Shown here: positions 27,106 through 35,487 of the stretch, one piece after another | Layout of the letters: each line of letters starts with the position of its first letter | Position numbering within the stretch: position 1 is the stretch's first letter | NCBI RefSeq assembly: GCF_047730065.1 | Contig: NZ_CP159829.1 | Span: 744,001-808,000, forward strand | DNA from: Njordibacter sp028825405 | GTDB taxonomy: Bacteria; Pseudomonadota; Gammaproteobacteria; Pseudomonadales; Balneatricaceae | Direction of reading: 5' to 3' | Length of the DNA: 64,000 nt | The notes under the pieces: model-generated | The model's database searches: none | What the model saw: only the letters and a program-made list of their open reading frames with translations | Told to the model about the DNA's origin: nothing | Position numbers and translations under genes: made by a program

Positions 27106-27498
27106 ATGGCAGTTACTCAATATTACGGTACCGGTCGTCGTAAGACCTCTACCGCTCGTGTGTTCATGACTCCTGGCACTGGTGCCATTACAGTAAACAG
27201 CCGCGAATTGGATGTTTATTTTGGTCGTGAAACAGCCCGCATGATTGTTCGCCAACCATTAGAGTTGACCGAAACAGTTGAAAAATTTGACCTAAAAATC
27301 ACTGTAGAAGGTGGTGGTGGTTTTGGTCAGGCTGGCGCAATTCGCCACGGTATTACTCGGGCTTTAATGAGCTTCGATGAAACTTTACGCCCTAGTCTGC
27401 GTGCGGCTGGTTTTGTGACCCGCGATGCGCGTGAAGTGGAACGTAAAAAAGTGGGCTTGCGCAAGGCGCGTAAACGTCCTCAGTTCTCTAAGCGTTAA
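27106..27498 (+). CDS. rpsI: 30S ribosomal protein S9
   Basis: This 130-residue S9 begins YYGTGRRKTSTARVF and ends with the basic tail RKARKRPQFSKR that reaches the P-site tRNA. GGAG lies 6 nt before the ATG. A strong Rho-independent terminator follows. Confidence 0.99.
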   Translation: MAVTQYYGTGRRKTSTARVFMTPGTGAITVNSRELDVYFGRETARMIVRQPLELTETVEKFDLKITVEGGGGFGQAGAIRHGITRALMSFDETLRPSLRAAGFVTRDAREVERKKVGLRKARKRPQFSKR

Positions 27499-27526
27499 GC
27501 TTATTGCATCGTTTTGGTGCATGTTT

Positions 27527-27557
27527 AAAAAACCCAGCCATGATGCTGGGTTTTTTT
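27527..27557 (+). terminator. Rho-independent terminator after rpsI
   Basis: AACCCAGC-CATGAT-GCTGGGTT forms an 8-bp GC-rich stem preceded by an A-run and followed by seven T residues in all. It ends the rplM-rpsI transcript before petA. Confidence 0.92.
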
Positions 27558-27678
27558 GTGGCTTGTTGAAAATCAAAGGCTTTTGTAGCCTTGGAGTGGG
27601 GCATTAACCTTGTCTATTTAGTACCTTTCCTTTAAAATTGCGCTCAGTAATTTTACAGCCTAGCTGGAGACCAATTGA

Positions 27679-28272
27679 ATGAGTAATGAAGGCGTGAATA
27701 CGCGACGTCGCGTACTAGTCGGTGCATCCTTAGTTGTGGGTGGAGTTGGCAGTGTAGCGGCTCTAACCCCTTTTGTATCTTCCTGGAACCCTAGTGCAAA
27801 AGCCAAAGCGGCTGGTGCACCGGTCAAGGCAGATGTTAGTAAATTAGAACCAGGCCAACAAATGATTGTTGAGTGGCGTGGAAAGCCTGTATGGATTGTT
27901 CGGCGCAGCGCAGAAGCCTTGGCGCACTTGGCCACTCTAGACGATAGTTTAGCTGACCCCGCATCTGTTAAGTCAAAGCAGCCAAGTTATGTGCCGAGCA
28001 CTGCAGCGCGTGCTTTGCGTGACGAATACATCGTGATGATTGGCATTTGTACCCATTTAGGTTGTTCACCCACCTATCGCCCTGAAGTGGCGCCAGTCGA
28101 CTTAGGTGAAGATTGGAATGGAGGCTTTTATTGCCCCTGCCATGGTTCAACTTTTGATTTATCTGGCCGCGTATTTAAAAGTAAGCCAGCCCCGACAAAC
28201 TTAGAAATTCCGCCACATTTTTATGAGAGTGATTCAGTTATTCTAATTGGCGAAGATGGAGGAAATGCGTAA
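27679..28272 (+). CDS. petA: Ubiquinol-cytochrome c reductase Rieske iron-sulfur subunit
   Basis: This 197-residue Rieske protein has a Tat-type N-terminus (TRRRVLVGAS) and one membrane helix. The two cluster-binding boxes are CTHLGC (Cys124, His126, disulfide Cys129) and CPCHGS (Cys152, Cys154, His155). It carries electrons from ubiquinol to cytochrome c1 in the bc1 complex. It overlaps petB by 1 nt in a petABC operon. Confidence 0.98.
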   Translation: MSNEGVNTRRRVLVGASLVVGGVGSVAALTPFVSSWNPSAKAKAAGAPVKADVSKLEPGQQMIVEWRGKPVWIVRRSAEALAHLATLDDSLADPASVKSKQPSYVPSTAARALRDEYIVMIGICTHLGCSPTYRPEVAPVDLGEDWNGGFYCPCHGSTFDLSGRVFKSKPAPTNLEIPPHFYESDSVILIGEDGGNA

Positions 28273-29540
28273 TGGCTGTTGGTAATCCTAACCGCGCTAA
28301 GGCGGAAAGAGGTATTGTTCGTTGGATTGACGATCGCTTTCCTCTGACCCAAATGTGGCAAGACCACATGTCAAAGTACTATGCTTCCAAAAACCTTAAC
28401 TTTTGGTATGTTTTTGGTGTTCTTTCTTTACTCGTTTTAGTGAATCAGATACTCACAGGTATATGGCTCACTATGTCCTATGAGCCCTCTGCTGAAGGAG
28501 CTTTTGCCTCAGTTGAATACATCATGCGTGATGTGGAGATGGGGTGGATCATTCGATACATGCATTCTTCAGGCGCCTCAGCCTTTTTTATTGTGGTTTA
28601 TTTACACATGTTCAGGGGCTTAATGTATGGCTCCTACCAGAAACCACGTGAGTTGATCTGGCTCTTTGGTATGGCCATTTACCTAACGCTAATGGCGGAA
28701 GGATTCTTCGGTTATCTATTGCCCTGGGGTCAAATGTCCTACTGGGGTGCTCAGGTTATCTTATCTTTAGCCGGCGCCATTCCCGTAGTAGGCGAAGACC
28801 TTGTTCAGTGGATCCGTGGCGACTACCTGATTTCAGGTATTACCTTGAATCGGTTCTTCTCGTTGCATGTTATTGCTCTTCCCATCGTGATTATGGCCTT
28901 GGTTTTATTACATATTTTGGCATTACACGATGTGGGTTCGAACAATCCAGATGGCATCGAAATTGACAAAAATAAAGATGAAAATGGCGTGCCCGTTGAT
29001 GGGATCGCGTTTTGGCCCTACCACGTGGTGAAAGATCTAGTGGCTATCGGTATTTTCCTAACGGTGTTTTGCTTAGTCATTTTCTTTTTTCCAGAAGGTG
29101 GGGGTTACTTTATTGAGAAGCCTAACTATGAGCCTGCCAACTCACTAAAGACGCCTGAACACATTGCGCCAGTGTGGTATTTCACGCCTTACTATTCCAT
29201 GCTGCGTGCTATTACCTTTTCGCTGTTTGGTTTAGATGCTAAGTTTTTAGGCGTAGTGACCATGGGTGGGGCTATAGCCATCCTGTTCGTGGTGCCTTGG
29301 TTAGATCGCAGTCCGGTTAAATCAATGCGCTACAAAGGCTGGATGAGCCGGACGGCGCTGGCCGTTTTTGTTGTGAGTTTCATTGTTCTAGGGTACCTGG
29401 GTACCATTGCCACAACAGAGGGCCGCACACAAGCTGCTCAGTTATTTACCCTTTTGTATTTCCTATACTTCATACTGATGCCGTTTTATACGCGCATTGA
29501 AGCGACGAAGCCTGTTCCTTCGAGGGTGGTAGAATCATGA
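28272..29540 (+). CDS. petB: Cytochrome b of the bc1 complex
   Basis: This 422-residue polytopic protein has the haem-ligand histidines on helices B and D (IRYMHSSGASAFF, VVYLHMFRG; FFSLHVIALP, LVLLHILALH). The Qo-site motif is present as PVWYF, where many homologues have PEWYF. It spans both the cyt b N- and C-terminal domains. It overlaps petC by 4 nt. Confidence 0.98.
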   Translation: MAVGNPNRAKAERGIVRWIDDRFPLTQMWQDHMSKYYASKNLNFWYVFGVLSLLVLVNQILTGIWLTMSYEPSAEGAFASVEYIMRDVEMGWIIRYMHSSGASAFFIVVYLHMFRGLMYGSYQKPRELIWLFGMAIYLTLMAEGFFGYLLPWGQMSYWGAQVILSLAGAIPVVGEDLVQWIRGDYLISGITLNRFFSLHVIALPIVIMALVLLHILALHDVGSNNPDGIEIDKNKDENGVPVDGIAFWPYHVVKDLVAIGIFLTVFCLVIFFFPEGGGYFIEKPNYEPANSLKTPEHIAPVWYFTPYYSMLRAITFSLFGLDAKFLGVVTMGGAIAILFVVPWLDRSPVKSMRYKGWMSRTALAVFVVSFIVLGYLGTIATTEGRTQAAQLFTLLYFLYFILMPFYTRIEATKPVPSRVVES

Positions 29541-30322
29541 AGAAGTTATTCTTAATTAGTTTAATATTGATGATGCCTATGTTTGCTCAGGCCAGTGGTG
29601 GGCCGAGTATAAAGCTGGATTCTATGGAAGCGGATGCGAGCGACAAAGGCTCACTACAGCGTGGCATGCAAACCTATGTCAATTACTGTCTGGGCTGTCA
29701 TACAGCCCAGTACCAGCGTTATATTCGGGCGGCAGAGGATTTGCACATCCCTGAAGATCTAGTTATCCAGCATTTGATTTTTAGTGATCAAAAAATTGGT
29801 GATCAGATGACCAGTGCAATGGACCCTAAGCTTGCTGCTCAGTGGTTCGGAGCCACTCCACCAGACTTAACGAATGAAATTAACCTACGCGGTACCGATT
29901 GGGTTTACACTTATCTGCGCAGTTTCTATGCTGATGAGAGTCGTCCCTATGGGGTCAATAACGTGGTTTACCCGGCTGTGGGTATGCCTAACGTGTTGGC
30001 AGACTTGCAGGGCATCCAAACTAAAGGTTGTGGTGAGATTACCCAACTGGACGACCATGGAACTGCAGTGATCGATAGTCTAACGGGTGAGGCATTAACT
30101 GAGCAAAGTTGTGAGCTACTCTCTGTGGCAGAAGGCTCAGGCACTATGACACCGGCTCAATTTGATGCAGCGATGTATGACCTAACCAACTTCATGGCGT
30201 ATATGTCGAAGCCTTACAAGAGCGACAGTCAACGGATTGGTCTGTGGGCTATTTTATTCTGTTTGATGATGACCGTGTTGTTCTACTTCTTGAAAAAGGA
30301 ATTCTGGCGCGACGTCCATTAA
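29537..30322 (+). CDS. petC: Cytochrome c1 of the bc1 complex
   Basis: This 261-residue c-type cytochrome has a signal peptide (LISLILMMPMFAQA), the haem-binding motif CLGCH (Cys51, Cys54, His55), an axial Met region and a C-terminal membrane anchor (LWAILFCLMMTVLFYFL). It accepts electrons from the Rieske centre. It is the last gene of petABC; the sspA promoter overlaps the end of its transcript. Confidence 0.97.
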   Translation: MKKLFLISLILMMPMFAQASGGPSIKLDSMEADASDKGSLQRGMQTYVNYCLGCHTAQYQRYIRAAEDLHIPEDLVIQHLIFSDQKIGDQMTSAMDPKLAAQWFGATPPDLTNEINLRGTDWVYTYLRSFYADESRPYGVNNVVYPAVGMPNVLADLQGIQTKGCGEITQLDDHGTAVIDSLTGEALTEQSCELLSVAEGSGTMTPAQFDAAMYDLTNFMAYMSKPYKSDSQRIGLWAILFCLMMTVLFYFLKKEFWRDVH

Positions 30323-30337
30323 CGCCTGACTTTGAGG

Positions 30338-30343
30338 TATAAT
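30338..30343 (+). promoter_or_regulatory. -10 element for sspA
   Basis: There is a perfect TATAAT 15 nt after the petC stop, with no strong -35 at the ideal distance. Predicted transcription starts near 30350, giving a leader of about 110 nt that contains a long hairpin. Confidence 0.5.
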
Positions 30344-30365
30344 AGTCGATTGCAGTCTATTTAAG

Positions 30366-30408
30366 CGCGACCTATGCCCCTCACCCTAGGTGAAGGGCAT
30401 AGGTCGCG
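30366..30408 (+). repeat. Long near-perfect hairpin in the petC-sspA gap
   Basis: The arms CGCGACCTATGCCC-C-TCACC and GGTGA-A-GGGCATAGGTCGCG pair over 20 positions with one C/A mismatch and a 3-nt loop (CTA). No T-tract follows, so it is not a standard terminator. It lies in the predicted 5' leader of sspA and 3' of petABC, so it could stabilise the petABC 3' end or control sspA. Its function is unknown. Confidence 0.85.
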
Positions 30409-30458
30409 ACTTCGTTTCCGGCGCTGAGCGCTAACGTTTATTATTGAGGTATATCCAC

Positions 30459-31088
30459 ATGGGTGTAGTCGCTAAACGCTCTTCCATGACGTTTTTTTCT
30501 GATGGTTCAAATCATTACAGCCACCGCGTGCGTATTGTTTTGGCAGAAAAGGGTGTTACCGTTGACATCATTGATGTTGATGATGAGCACAAGCCAGAAG
30601 ATCTGGCTGATCTAAACCCCTATAACAGTTTGCCGACCTTGGTCGACCGTGATCTAGTGCTTTACGAAGCTAATGTGATGATGGAATACTTGGATGAGCG
30701 CTTCCCCCATCCACCATTACTGCCCGTATATCCTGTAGCTCGTGCAGAAAGTCGGTTGTATATGTACCGTATTGAGCGTGATTGGTGCCGCCTTGCCGAC
30801 CTAATCATGACCTCAGATGATGAAGCTGAAATTATTGAAGCTCAAAAAGAGCTGCGTGAAAGTCTCATTTCTACAGCACCGATCTTTACTGAAAAAGACT
30901 TCTTTATGAGTGAAGAGTTTACTTTGGTTGACTGCTGTATCGCACCAATCTTGTGGCGCTTGCCGCAGTTGGGTATTGATCTTCCAGAGCTACAAGCAGC
31001 TCCCATGCTAGAGTATATGGAACGCATATTTGCGCGCGAAGGTTTTCAAGAAAGTCTGTCTGAGCTTGAGCATGAAATTCGGCTTTAA
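30459..31088 (+). CDS. sspA: Stringent starvation protein A
   Basis: This 209-residue protein of glutathione S-transferase fold shows the SspA pattern: MTFFSDGSNHYSHRVRIVLAEKGV in pieces, NPYNSLPTLVDRDL, YLDERFPHPPL, SRLYMYRIERDW. SspA binds sigma-70 RNA polymerase and supports stationary-phase and acid tolerance. I chose ATG 30459, with GAGG 10 nt upstream; the upstream TTG is part of that site. It is followed by sspB. Confidence 0.96.
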   Translation: MGVVAKRSSMTFFSDGSNHYSHRVRIVLAEKGVTVDIIDVDDEHKPEDLADLNPYNSLPTLVDRDLVLYEANVMMEYLDERFPHPPLLPVYPVARAESRLYMYRIERDWCRLADLIMTSDDEAEIIEAQKELRESLISTAPIFTEKDFFMSEEFTLVDCCIAPILWRLPQLGIDLPELQAAPMLEYMERIFAREGFQESLSELEHEIRL

Positions 31089-31102
31089 TTGAGGCCGTGA
31101 AG

Positions 31103-31540
31103 ATGATGACTCCAAGTCGATCTTACTTATTACGTGCCCTTCATGAGTGGATCTTGGATAACGATTCCACTCCACACATGGTGGTTGATGCGACTATCAA
31201 TGACGTGATGGTGCCTGAACACTTTATTAGTGATGGGCAAATTGTGCTAAATATTGCACCTAGCGCAGTGGAAGGCTTAAACCTTGGTAATGAGGCGATA
31301 GAGTTTAACGCGCGCTTTGGCGGCGTGCCCATGCATGTCTACGTGCCTATATTAGCGGTGATGGCCGTGTATGCTAAAGAAAGCGGTGAAGGTATGGGGT
31401 TTGGCTTTGAGCCAGGTATTCCAGATCCTGATGGCCCATCTAACTCACCTTTAGCAACGGTAGATAAACCAAAAGCACCGGGCACGGTGTCATCAATTGC
31501 AAGTCGGACGAAGCGTCCTACGCTCAAAGTTGTTAAATAA
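31103..31540 (+). CDS. sspB: ClpXP adaptor SspB
   Basis: This 145-residue SspB has a folded ssrA-binding domain (RSYLLRALHEWILDN, DGQIVLNIAPSAV, FNARFGGVP), a flexible linker and the C-terminal ClpX-docking tail RPTLKVVK. It delivers ssrA-tagged proteins to ClpXP. The start is ATG 31103 with GAGG at 31091-31094; GTG 31097 and ATG 31106 are alternatives. A strong terminator follows. Confidence 0.95.
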   Translation: MMTPSRSYLLRALHEWILDNDSTPHMVVDATINDVMVPEHFISDGQIVLNIAPSAVEGLNLGNEAIEFNARFGGVPMHVYVPILAVMAVYAKESGEGMGFGFEPGIPDPDGPSNSPLATVDKPKAPGTVSSIASRTKRPTLKVVK

Positions 31541-31558
31541 CTAAGCCGGTTAGTCATG

Positions 31559-31610
31559 CTTTTGAGAACATAAAAAAGGGCCAAATGGCCCTTTTTTATG
31601 TTCTCAAAAG
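31559..31610. terminator. Bidirectional terminator between sspB and dolP
   Basis: A perfect 24-bp inverted repeat with an AAAT loop has the GC core AAGGGCC/GGCCCTT flanked by A6 and T6 runs. It gives a U-tract in both directions and so can end both sspAB (rightward) and the dolP transcript (leftward). Confidence 0.95.
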
Positions 31611-31626
31611 AAGCTTTGGTTTAACG

Positions 31627-32196
31627 TTAATCGATGTATTCAAACACCTTAACAATACGCTGGATGCCGCTAGCATTAGACGCAACTTTTACAGCCCAGT
31701 CGGCTTCTATCTGAGTCACAAGTCCCATTAGATAAACGATACCATTTTCCGTCACTACTTTAATACGGCCAGCAGGGAACGCAGCTTCACCCACCATACG
31801 AGCTTTTACCTTAGTGGTAATGAGCGTATCACTGGTTCTGACTACATAGGATGCTGGGCCGCTGACTAATAGTTCGTTATGCACCTTTCGAACATTGGAA
31901 ATACCGCGCGCTTTTGCCCCTGCAATCACCTTAGTGTCTTCGCTGGGTACTTGACCTATTAACAATAGAATACCGTTTACACTCACTGCACTCACGTTGG
32001 CCGTTTCCAGCAAAGGTGATGCACGTAATATGGCATCTACCGCAGCAGTTTCGATCAGTTGATCGTTATATAGGGTGCCTAAAGTCCGCGAGCCTTTGTT
32101 GTCAGTAATTGGTTTGTCGCTAAGAGTCGGTGAGCAGGCGCCCAAAATAAAGATGCAGCTAGTGATGGTGATGAGTTGAATGCCACGTTTGAGCAT
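31627..32196 (-). CDS. dolP: BON-domain outer-membrane lipoprotein DolP
   Basis: This 189-residue lipoprotein has lipobox ILGAC (Cys21) and two BON domains (about 48-115 and 125-187) rich in VSVNGILLLIGQV and VVTENGIVYLMGLV-type repeats. E. coli DolP (YraP) supports outer-membrane integrity and BAM function. It is the last gene of lpoA-yraN-diaA-dolP, the same order as in E. coli. Confidence 0.94.
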   Translation of the reverse strand: MLKRGIQLITITSCIFILGACSPTLSDKPITDNKGSRTLGTLYNDQLIETAAVDAILRASPLLETANVSAVSVNGILLLIGQVPSEDTKVIAGAKARGISNVRKVHNELLVSGPASYVVRTSDTLITTKVKARMVGEAAFPAGRIKVVTENGIVYLMGLVTQIEADWAVKVASNASGIQRIVKVFEYID

Positions 32197-32790
32197 TTAT
32201 TCGTTACTCCCAAATAGTTGAAAATCAATTAAATCACAGAGGCAGTGAATAGTAATCAGCTGCAGTTGCAATATATTAACGTTGTTGTCACTAGGAATCC
32301 GAATAGCGACGTCGTCTGGATCCAGCACTGTGGCCATATCGCCACCACTTTGACCGGTAATCGATATAACCTGTAATTGACGGTTATGAGCGGCTTGTAT
32401 GGCTTGAATTAAATTACCACAATTGCCCTGTTCTGACATCACAACAACAATATCACCCTGCTGGCCTAAGGCTGTGATTTGTTTGGCAAACACGTCCTGA
32501 AAACTCGAATCACGAATGACAGCACTCATTGTTGTACTATCAGCAGCTAGATTAAACGCTGGTAAGCTGGGACGCTCCTGCTTAAAGCGACTGAGTAATG
32601 CAGCGCTCAAATGATGGCCATTGGCAGCGTTGGCACCATTACCACAAATGAGGATTTTACCCTCTTGAAGGAAGCATTGGTGCAGCATTTGCGCAGCGAT
32701 AGCAATATCTTGAGGCAGGTGCTCAGCACTGTATGCGGCGCAGCCCATGTGCTCATGGAACTGATTAATAACCCTTTCTTGCAGCTCCAT
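32197..32790 (-). CDS. diaA: SIS-domain protein DiaA (DnaA initiator-associating)
   Basis: This 197-residue SIS-domain protein has the phosphosugar-binding pattern ILICGNGANAANGHHL and VVMSEQGNCGNLIQAIQAA. It resembles GmhA, but its position between yraN and dolP marks it as DiaA, which promotes DnaA assembly at oriC in E. coli. It abuts dolP. A phosphoheptose isomerase cannot be ruled out from sequence alone. Confidence 0.88.
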   Translation of the reverse strand: MELQERVINQFHEHMGCAAYSAEHLPQDIAIAAQMLHQCFLQEGKILICGNGANAANGHHLSAALLSRFKQERPSLPAFNLAADSTTMSAVIRDSSFQDVFAKQITALGQQGDIVVVMSEQGNCGNLIQAIQAAHNRQLQVISITGQSGGDMATVLDPDDVAIRIPSDNNVNILQLQLITIHCLCDLIDFQLFGSNE

Positions 32791-32805
32791 TAATGAACTC
32801 TAACC

Positions 32806-33193
32806 TTAGTCTGAAGTGATAAACGCATTATCGATCCATTGTATCTGAACTTGGGTATGGGGGCCATTAGAACCACTAATAGCTATGACATCAAAGCGGC
32901 AGTCTAGTTTGTTTAATAACGGGTAGCGTAGCAAAAAGACCTTCGCACTATGGATTAAATGACGCTTTTTGGCTGGGCTGATGCTAGCAATCGCACCACC
33001 CATATGATTATTTTTACGGTACTTTACTTCGACAAAAGCCAGCACATGATCTTTTTGTGCAATGATATCAAAGCTCGCCACCTTGACAAAAAAAGTTACG
33101 CTCAATCAAGGTCCAACCCTGCTCAGACATATGTTGCCAAGCAAGCTCCTCAGCCCACGCACCAATTTTAGTCGAGTGCATGACGATGGGCAT
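32806..33193 (-). pseudogene. yraN: YraN family (UPF0102) endonuclease-like protein, frameshifted at CTT TGA
   Basis: The 5' part runs from ATG 33193 for 41 codons (start MPIVMHSTKIGAWAEELAW) up to the conserved GGE, then Leu CTT and a TGA stop (33070-33068). The rest of the family domain (DIIAQKDHVLAFVEVKYR..., about 87 residues to 32806) is in the +1 frame. Skipping one T at CTT-T-GAT restores GGELDII, the family motif GGEIDLI, and a protein of about 128 residues, normal for YraN. The YraN fold resembles Holliday-junction-resolvase nucleases, with the active-site Asp (GELD) and EVKYR present. It may be a pseudogene, a sequencing error or a recoded gene. It starts 5 nt after lpoA. Confidence 0.85.
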
Positions 33194-33198
33194 TTATA

Positions 33199-35358
33199 TT
33201 ATCTAGGATTGGCAATAACCTTACCTGCTCTGAATTGTCCCCATGAGCTATGGGTGAAAATTCGGCCTTGACTATTCATCTGCAAAAGACCAGTGACCCC
33301 ATGCACACGGCTGTTGTTAAACGCCTGTAACTGTTGAAGCCGAGGGAAGAGTCGGTAGGCGTCAACACCAATGGCAAATAGACGGGTATACCGATCTCGA
33401 TCAGGCCATTTTTGGCTAAATTTTTGTTGAATTTCAGGCTGCTCAATTAACCAAGGTAATTCGGTAAAAATGACTTTTTCTAAATCTCGATCGCGACTCG
33501 TACTGGTGGGACCTTGGTAGATATGATGACTGGCATAGACTGGAAGATCTGCAGCATAGTGAAAGGCTAAGGTGGGAATTATTTGACGCCCATCTGAAGG
33601 TAGCGCAAAGAGCACAATCGCATCCACGTCTTGACGTCGGCGAGGCTCAAATTTAACCTTATTCCCACTACCAGATAGATGTTTCTTGAGTAACTTTGCC
33701 CGCTCATGACTTTGGTTAATGAGTAACGCTTGGGTAATTGACTCCGAATGGTCACCCGCGCCGGAAAAGCTTACCTGGGTCGCTATTTCACCACCTAGGC
33801 TAGTCCAAGAAGTACTAAAATGTTGAGCTGCTTTGGTGGCCCAAGGTTGGTCCTGATGGAGCACAATAATGCGCTTATGGCCTTCAGCTAAGCTACGATC
33901 AGCCAGTTGTGAGGCTTCATCCTCGACCGCTAAACCAAATTGAATTAAATTGGTAGTGACGTTGCTTGTGCCTCCCAAGGGAATGTAATTCAGCGCAAGT
34001 GTGGGGATAGTTAGAGCATCCTTTTGACTCAGTTGAATGACCTTATCTTTATCAAGTGGGCCAATAATAATGTCGATTTGATCAGTGGCAGCTTGCCGAT
34101 AAAGCCCATCTAAGCTGCTGAGACTAGAGGTATCATAAACTTTAATGTAGGGAATCATGGCTGAGGTTTTTTGGGCTTCAAAGCGAGCCATCATAAAGCC
34201 ATCTACTACTGCCTGCCCCACTTTGCCTAGTCGACCATGCAAGGGCATCGCTAGGGCGATACGTTGTGGCTGTGCTTCTCTAAGGTCAGTTAGGCTTGCC
34301 AGTGCGCCAGGAAGCGATAGGCTAGCCGGATGCAGTGGCCACTGTTGTTGCCATTGCTTTACAGAGCTGAGCTGTAACTCCATGTCGTGATGGACCAAGG
34401 GTATTAAGGCAAGTGTGTACCAAGCACGGCTTACATCATTGTCAGTTCCAGTGACCTGCAGGTCTAGGGCTTGAGCATTAACCTTGGTTAGAGCCATCCA
34501 AATTCGTTCATTATATTGACTAGGCTCTATGGTCGTGGGTAGCTGACTTAAGGCTATTAAAGCATTGGCAGCAGCCAGAGATAGGCCATTGGCTTCATAA
34601 GACTCGGCTTTAAGGACCAAGAGCTTGGTTCTTGCTTGGGGATCAGTATCGGGTGTTAGTACCTGGGCTTGTTGCAGCCAAGTAATGGCGCCAAAGCTAT
34701 CTCCTAACTTTAGCTGACTCTCTGCTTTTGCTTCCAAATACCGACTGAGCTGATTTTTTGGCACCAACCCTAGGTCGATTTGGTTGAGAATACGTGCGCT
34801 CGACTGGGCATACCCAAGGGCTAACACTTGCTCTGCCATGTCTAATAAATATGCGTATTGAATGGCCTTTGGCATGAGGTATATTTTTTGCAGTTCTCGG
34901 TCTAAAGGTTCGGGTAGCGACTGTTCGTCACCTGTGATTTCTATAATGCTCTGTTGCTCAAAGGTAGGCAGCTCTGTAGTAATCTGTTCGGGGCTGTTAG
35001 AAAAGAGGATGGCTAGGTTTTTATTGGCATTATCAGAGGTTTGCCCAGAGTCTGCAGGGATATTTTCGCTGGGCATTAAACTAACACTGTCTTGATCTGG
35101 GTCTAAACTGAGTGGGTTTGCTGACCTTGGTACCGGCACTTTTTTGTCAGTCAAATCCATGGCAATGACCATCACCTTCTCAGCTTCTTCAACCGTCTTG
35201 ATCTTCTCAACCGGTTGGACCGTTGGTGGGGCCGCATTTAGCACTTTGGGTTGCTTGGGCACGGTGGGTATGACATTTTGCTGCTGGCAAGCGCTCACTA
35301 AAATGAGTCCGCATAAGAGGCTAAGAGCACGCAAAAAATGGTTTAGAGATAAGGTCAT
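33199..35358 (-). CDS. lpoA: Penicillin-binding protein activator LpoA
   Basis: This 719-residue outer-membrane lipoprotein has lipobox LVSAC (Cys24) and a Pro/Ser/Thr-rich linker. An N-terminal TPR-like helical domain (about 150-350) is followed by a C-terminal periplasmic-binding-protein-like domain (from IALAMPLHGRLGKVG at about 365). LpoA stimulates PBP1A from the outer membrane. It is the first gene of the leftward lpoA-yraN-diaA-dolP group and divergent from rsmI, the conserved arrangement. Confidence 0.93.
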   Translation of the reverse strand: MTLSLNHFLRALSLLCGLILVSACQQQNVIPTVPKQPKVLNAAPPTVQPVEKIKTVEEAEKVMVIAMDLTDKKVPVPRSANPLSLDPDQDSVSLMPSENIPADSGQTSDNANKNLAILFSNSPEQITTELPTFEQQSIIEITGDEQSLPEPLDRELQKIYLMPKAIQYAYLLDMAEQVLALGYAQSSARILNQIDLGLVPKNQLSRYLEAKAESQLKLGDSFGAITWLQQAQVLTPDTDPQARTKLLVLKAESYEANGLSLAAANALIALSQLPTTIEPSQYNERIWMALTKVNAQALDLQVTGTDNDVSRAWYTLALIPLVHHDMELQLSSVKQWQQQWPLHPASLSLPGALASLTDLREAQPQRIALAMPLHGRLGKVGQAVVDGFMMARFEAQKTSAMIPYIKVYDTSSLSSLDGLYRQAATDQIDIIIGPLDKDKVIQLSQKDALTIPTLALNYIPLGGTSNVTTNLIQFGLAVEDEASQLADRSLAEGHKRIIVLHQDQPWATKAAQHFSTSWTSLGGEIATQVSFSGAGDHSESITQALLINQSHERAKLLKKHLSGSGNKVKFEPRRRQDVDAIVLFALPSDGRQIIPTLAFHYAADLPVYASHHIYQGPTSTSRDRDLEKVIFTELPWLIEQPEIQQKFSQKWPDRDRYTRLFAIGVDAYRLFPRLQQLQAFNNSRVHGVTGLLQMNSQGRIFTHSSWGQFRAGKVIANPR

Positions 35359-35396
35359 AGAGCATTCTTAATGAGTATGGTTGAGGCGCTTTAGGT

Positions 35397-35402
35397 TATA
35401 AT
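35397..35402 (+). promoter_or_regulatory. -10 element for rsmI
   Basis: TATAAT lies in the lpoA/rsmI divergent gap, about 85 nt before the rsmI ATG. No good -35 is visible at 16-18 nt, so the call rests on the -10 hexamer alone. Confidence 0.4.
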
Positions 35403-35487
35403 CCGTTATTTAAGACCACCTCAGTGATCTAACCTGAGTAAGCCTAGCATAAAAGCGGGTTCAAACAAGTCTAAAAGGCTCAAAGGC

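Noticed and set aside
33086..33094. Seven-T run in yraN as the frameshift point
   Set aside because: The reading frame remains correct (RNFFCQGGE) for 7 codons after the run, so the shift must be at CTTTGA.
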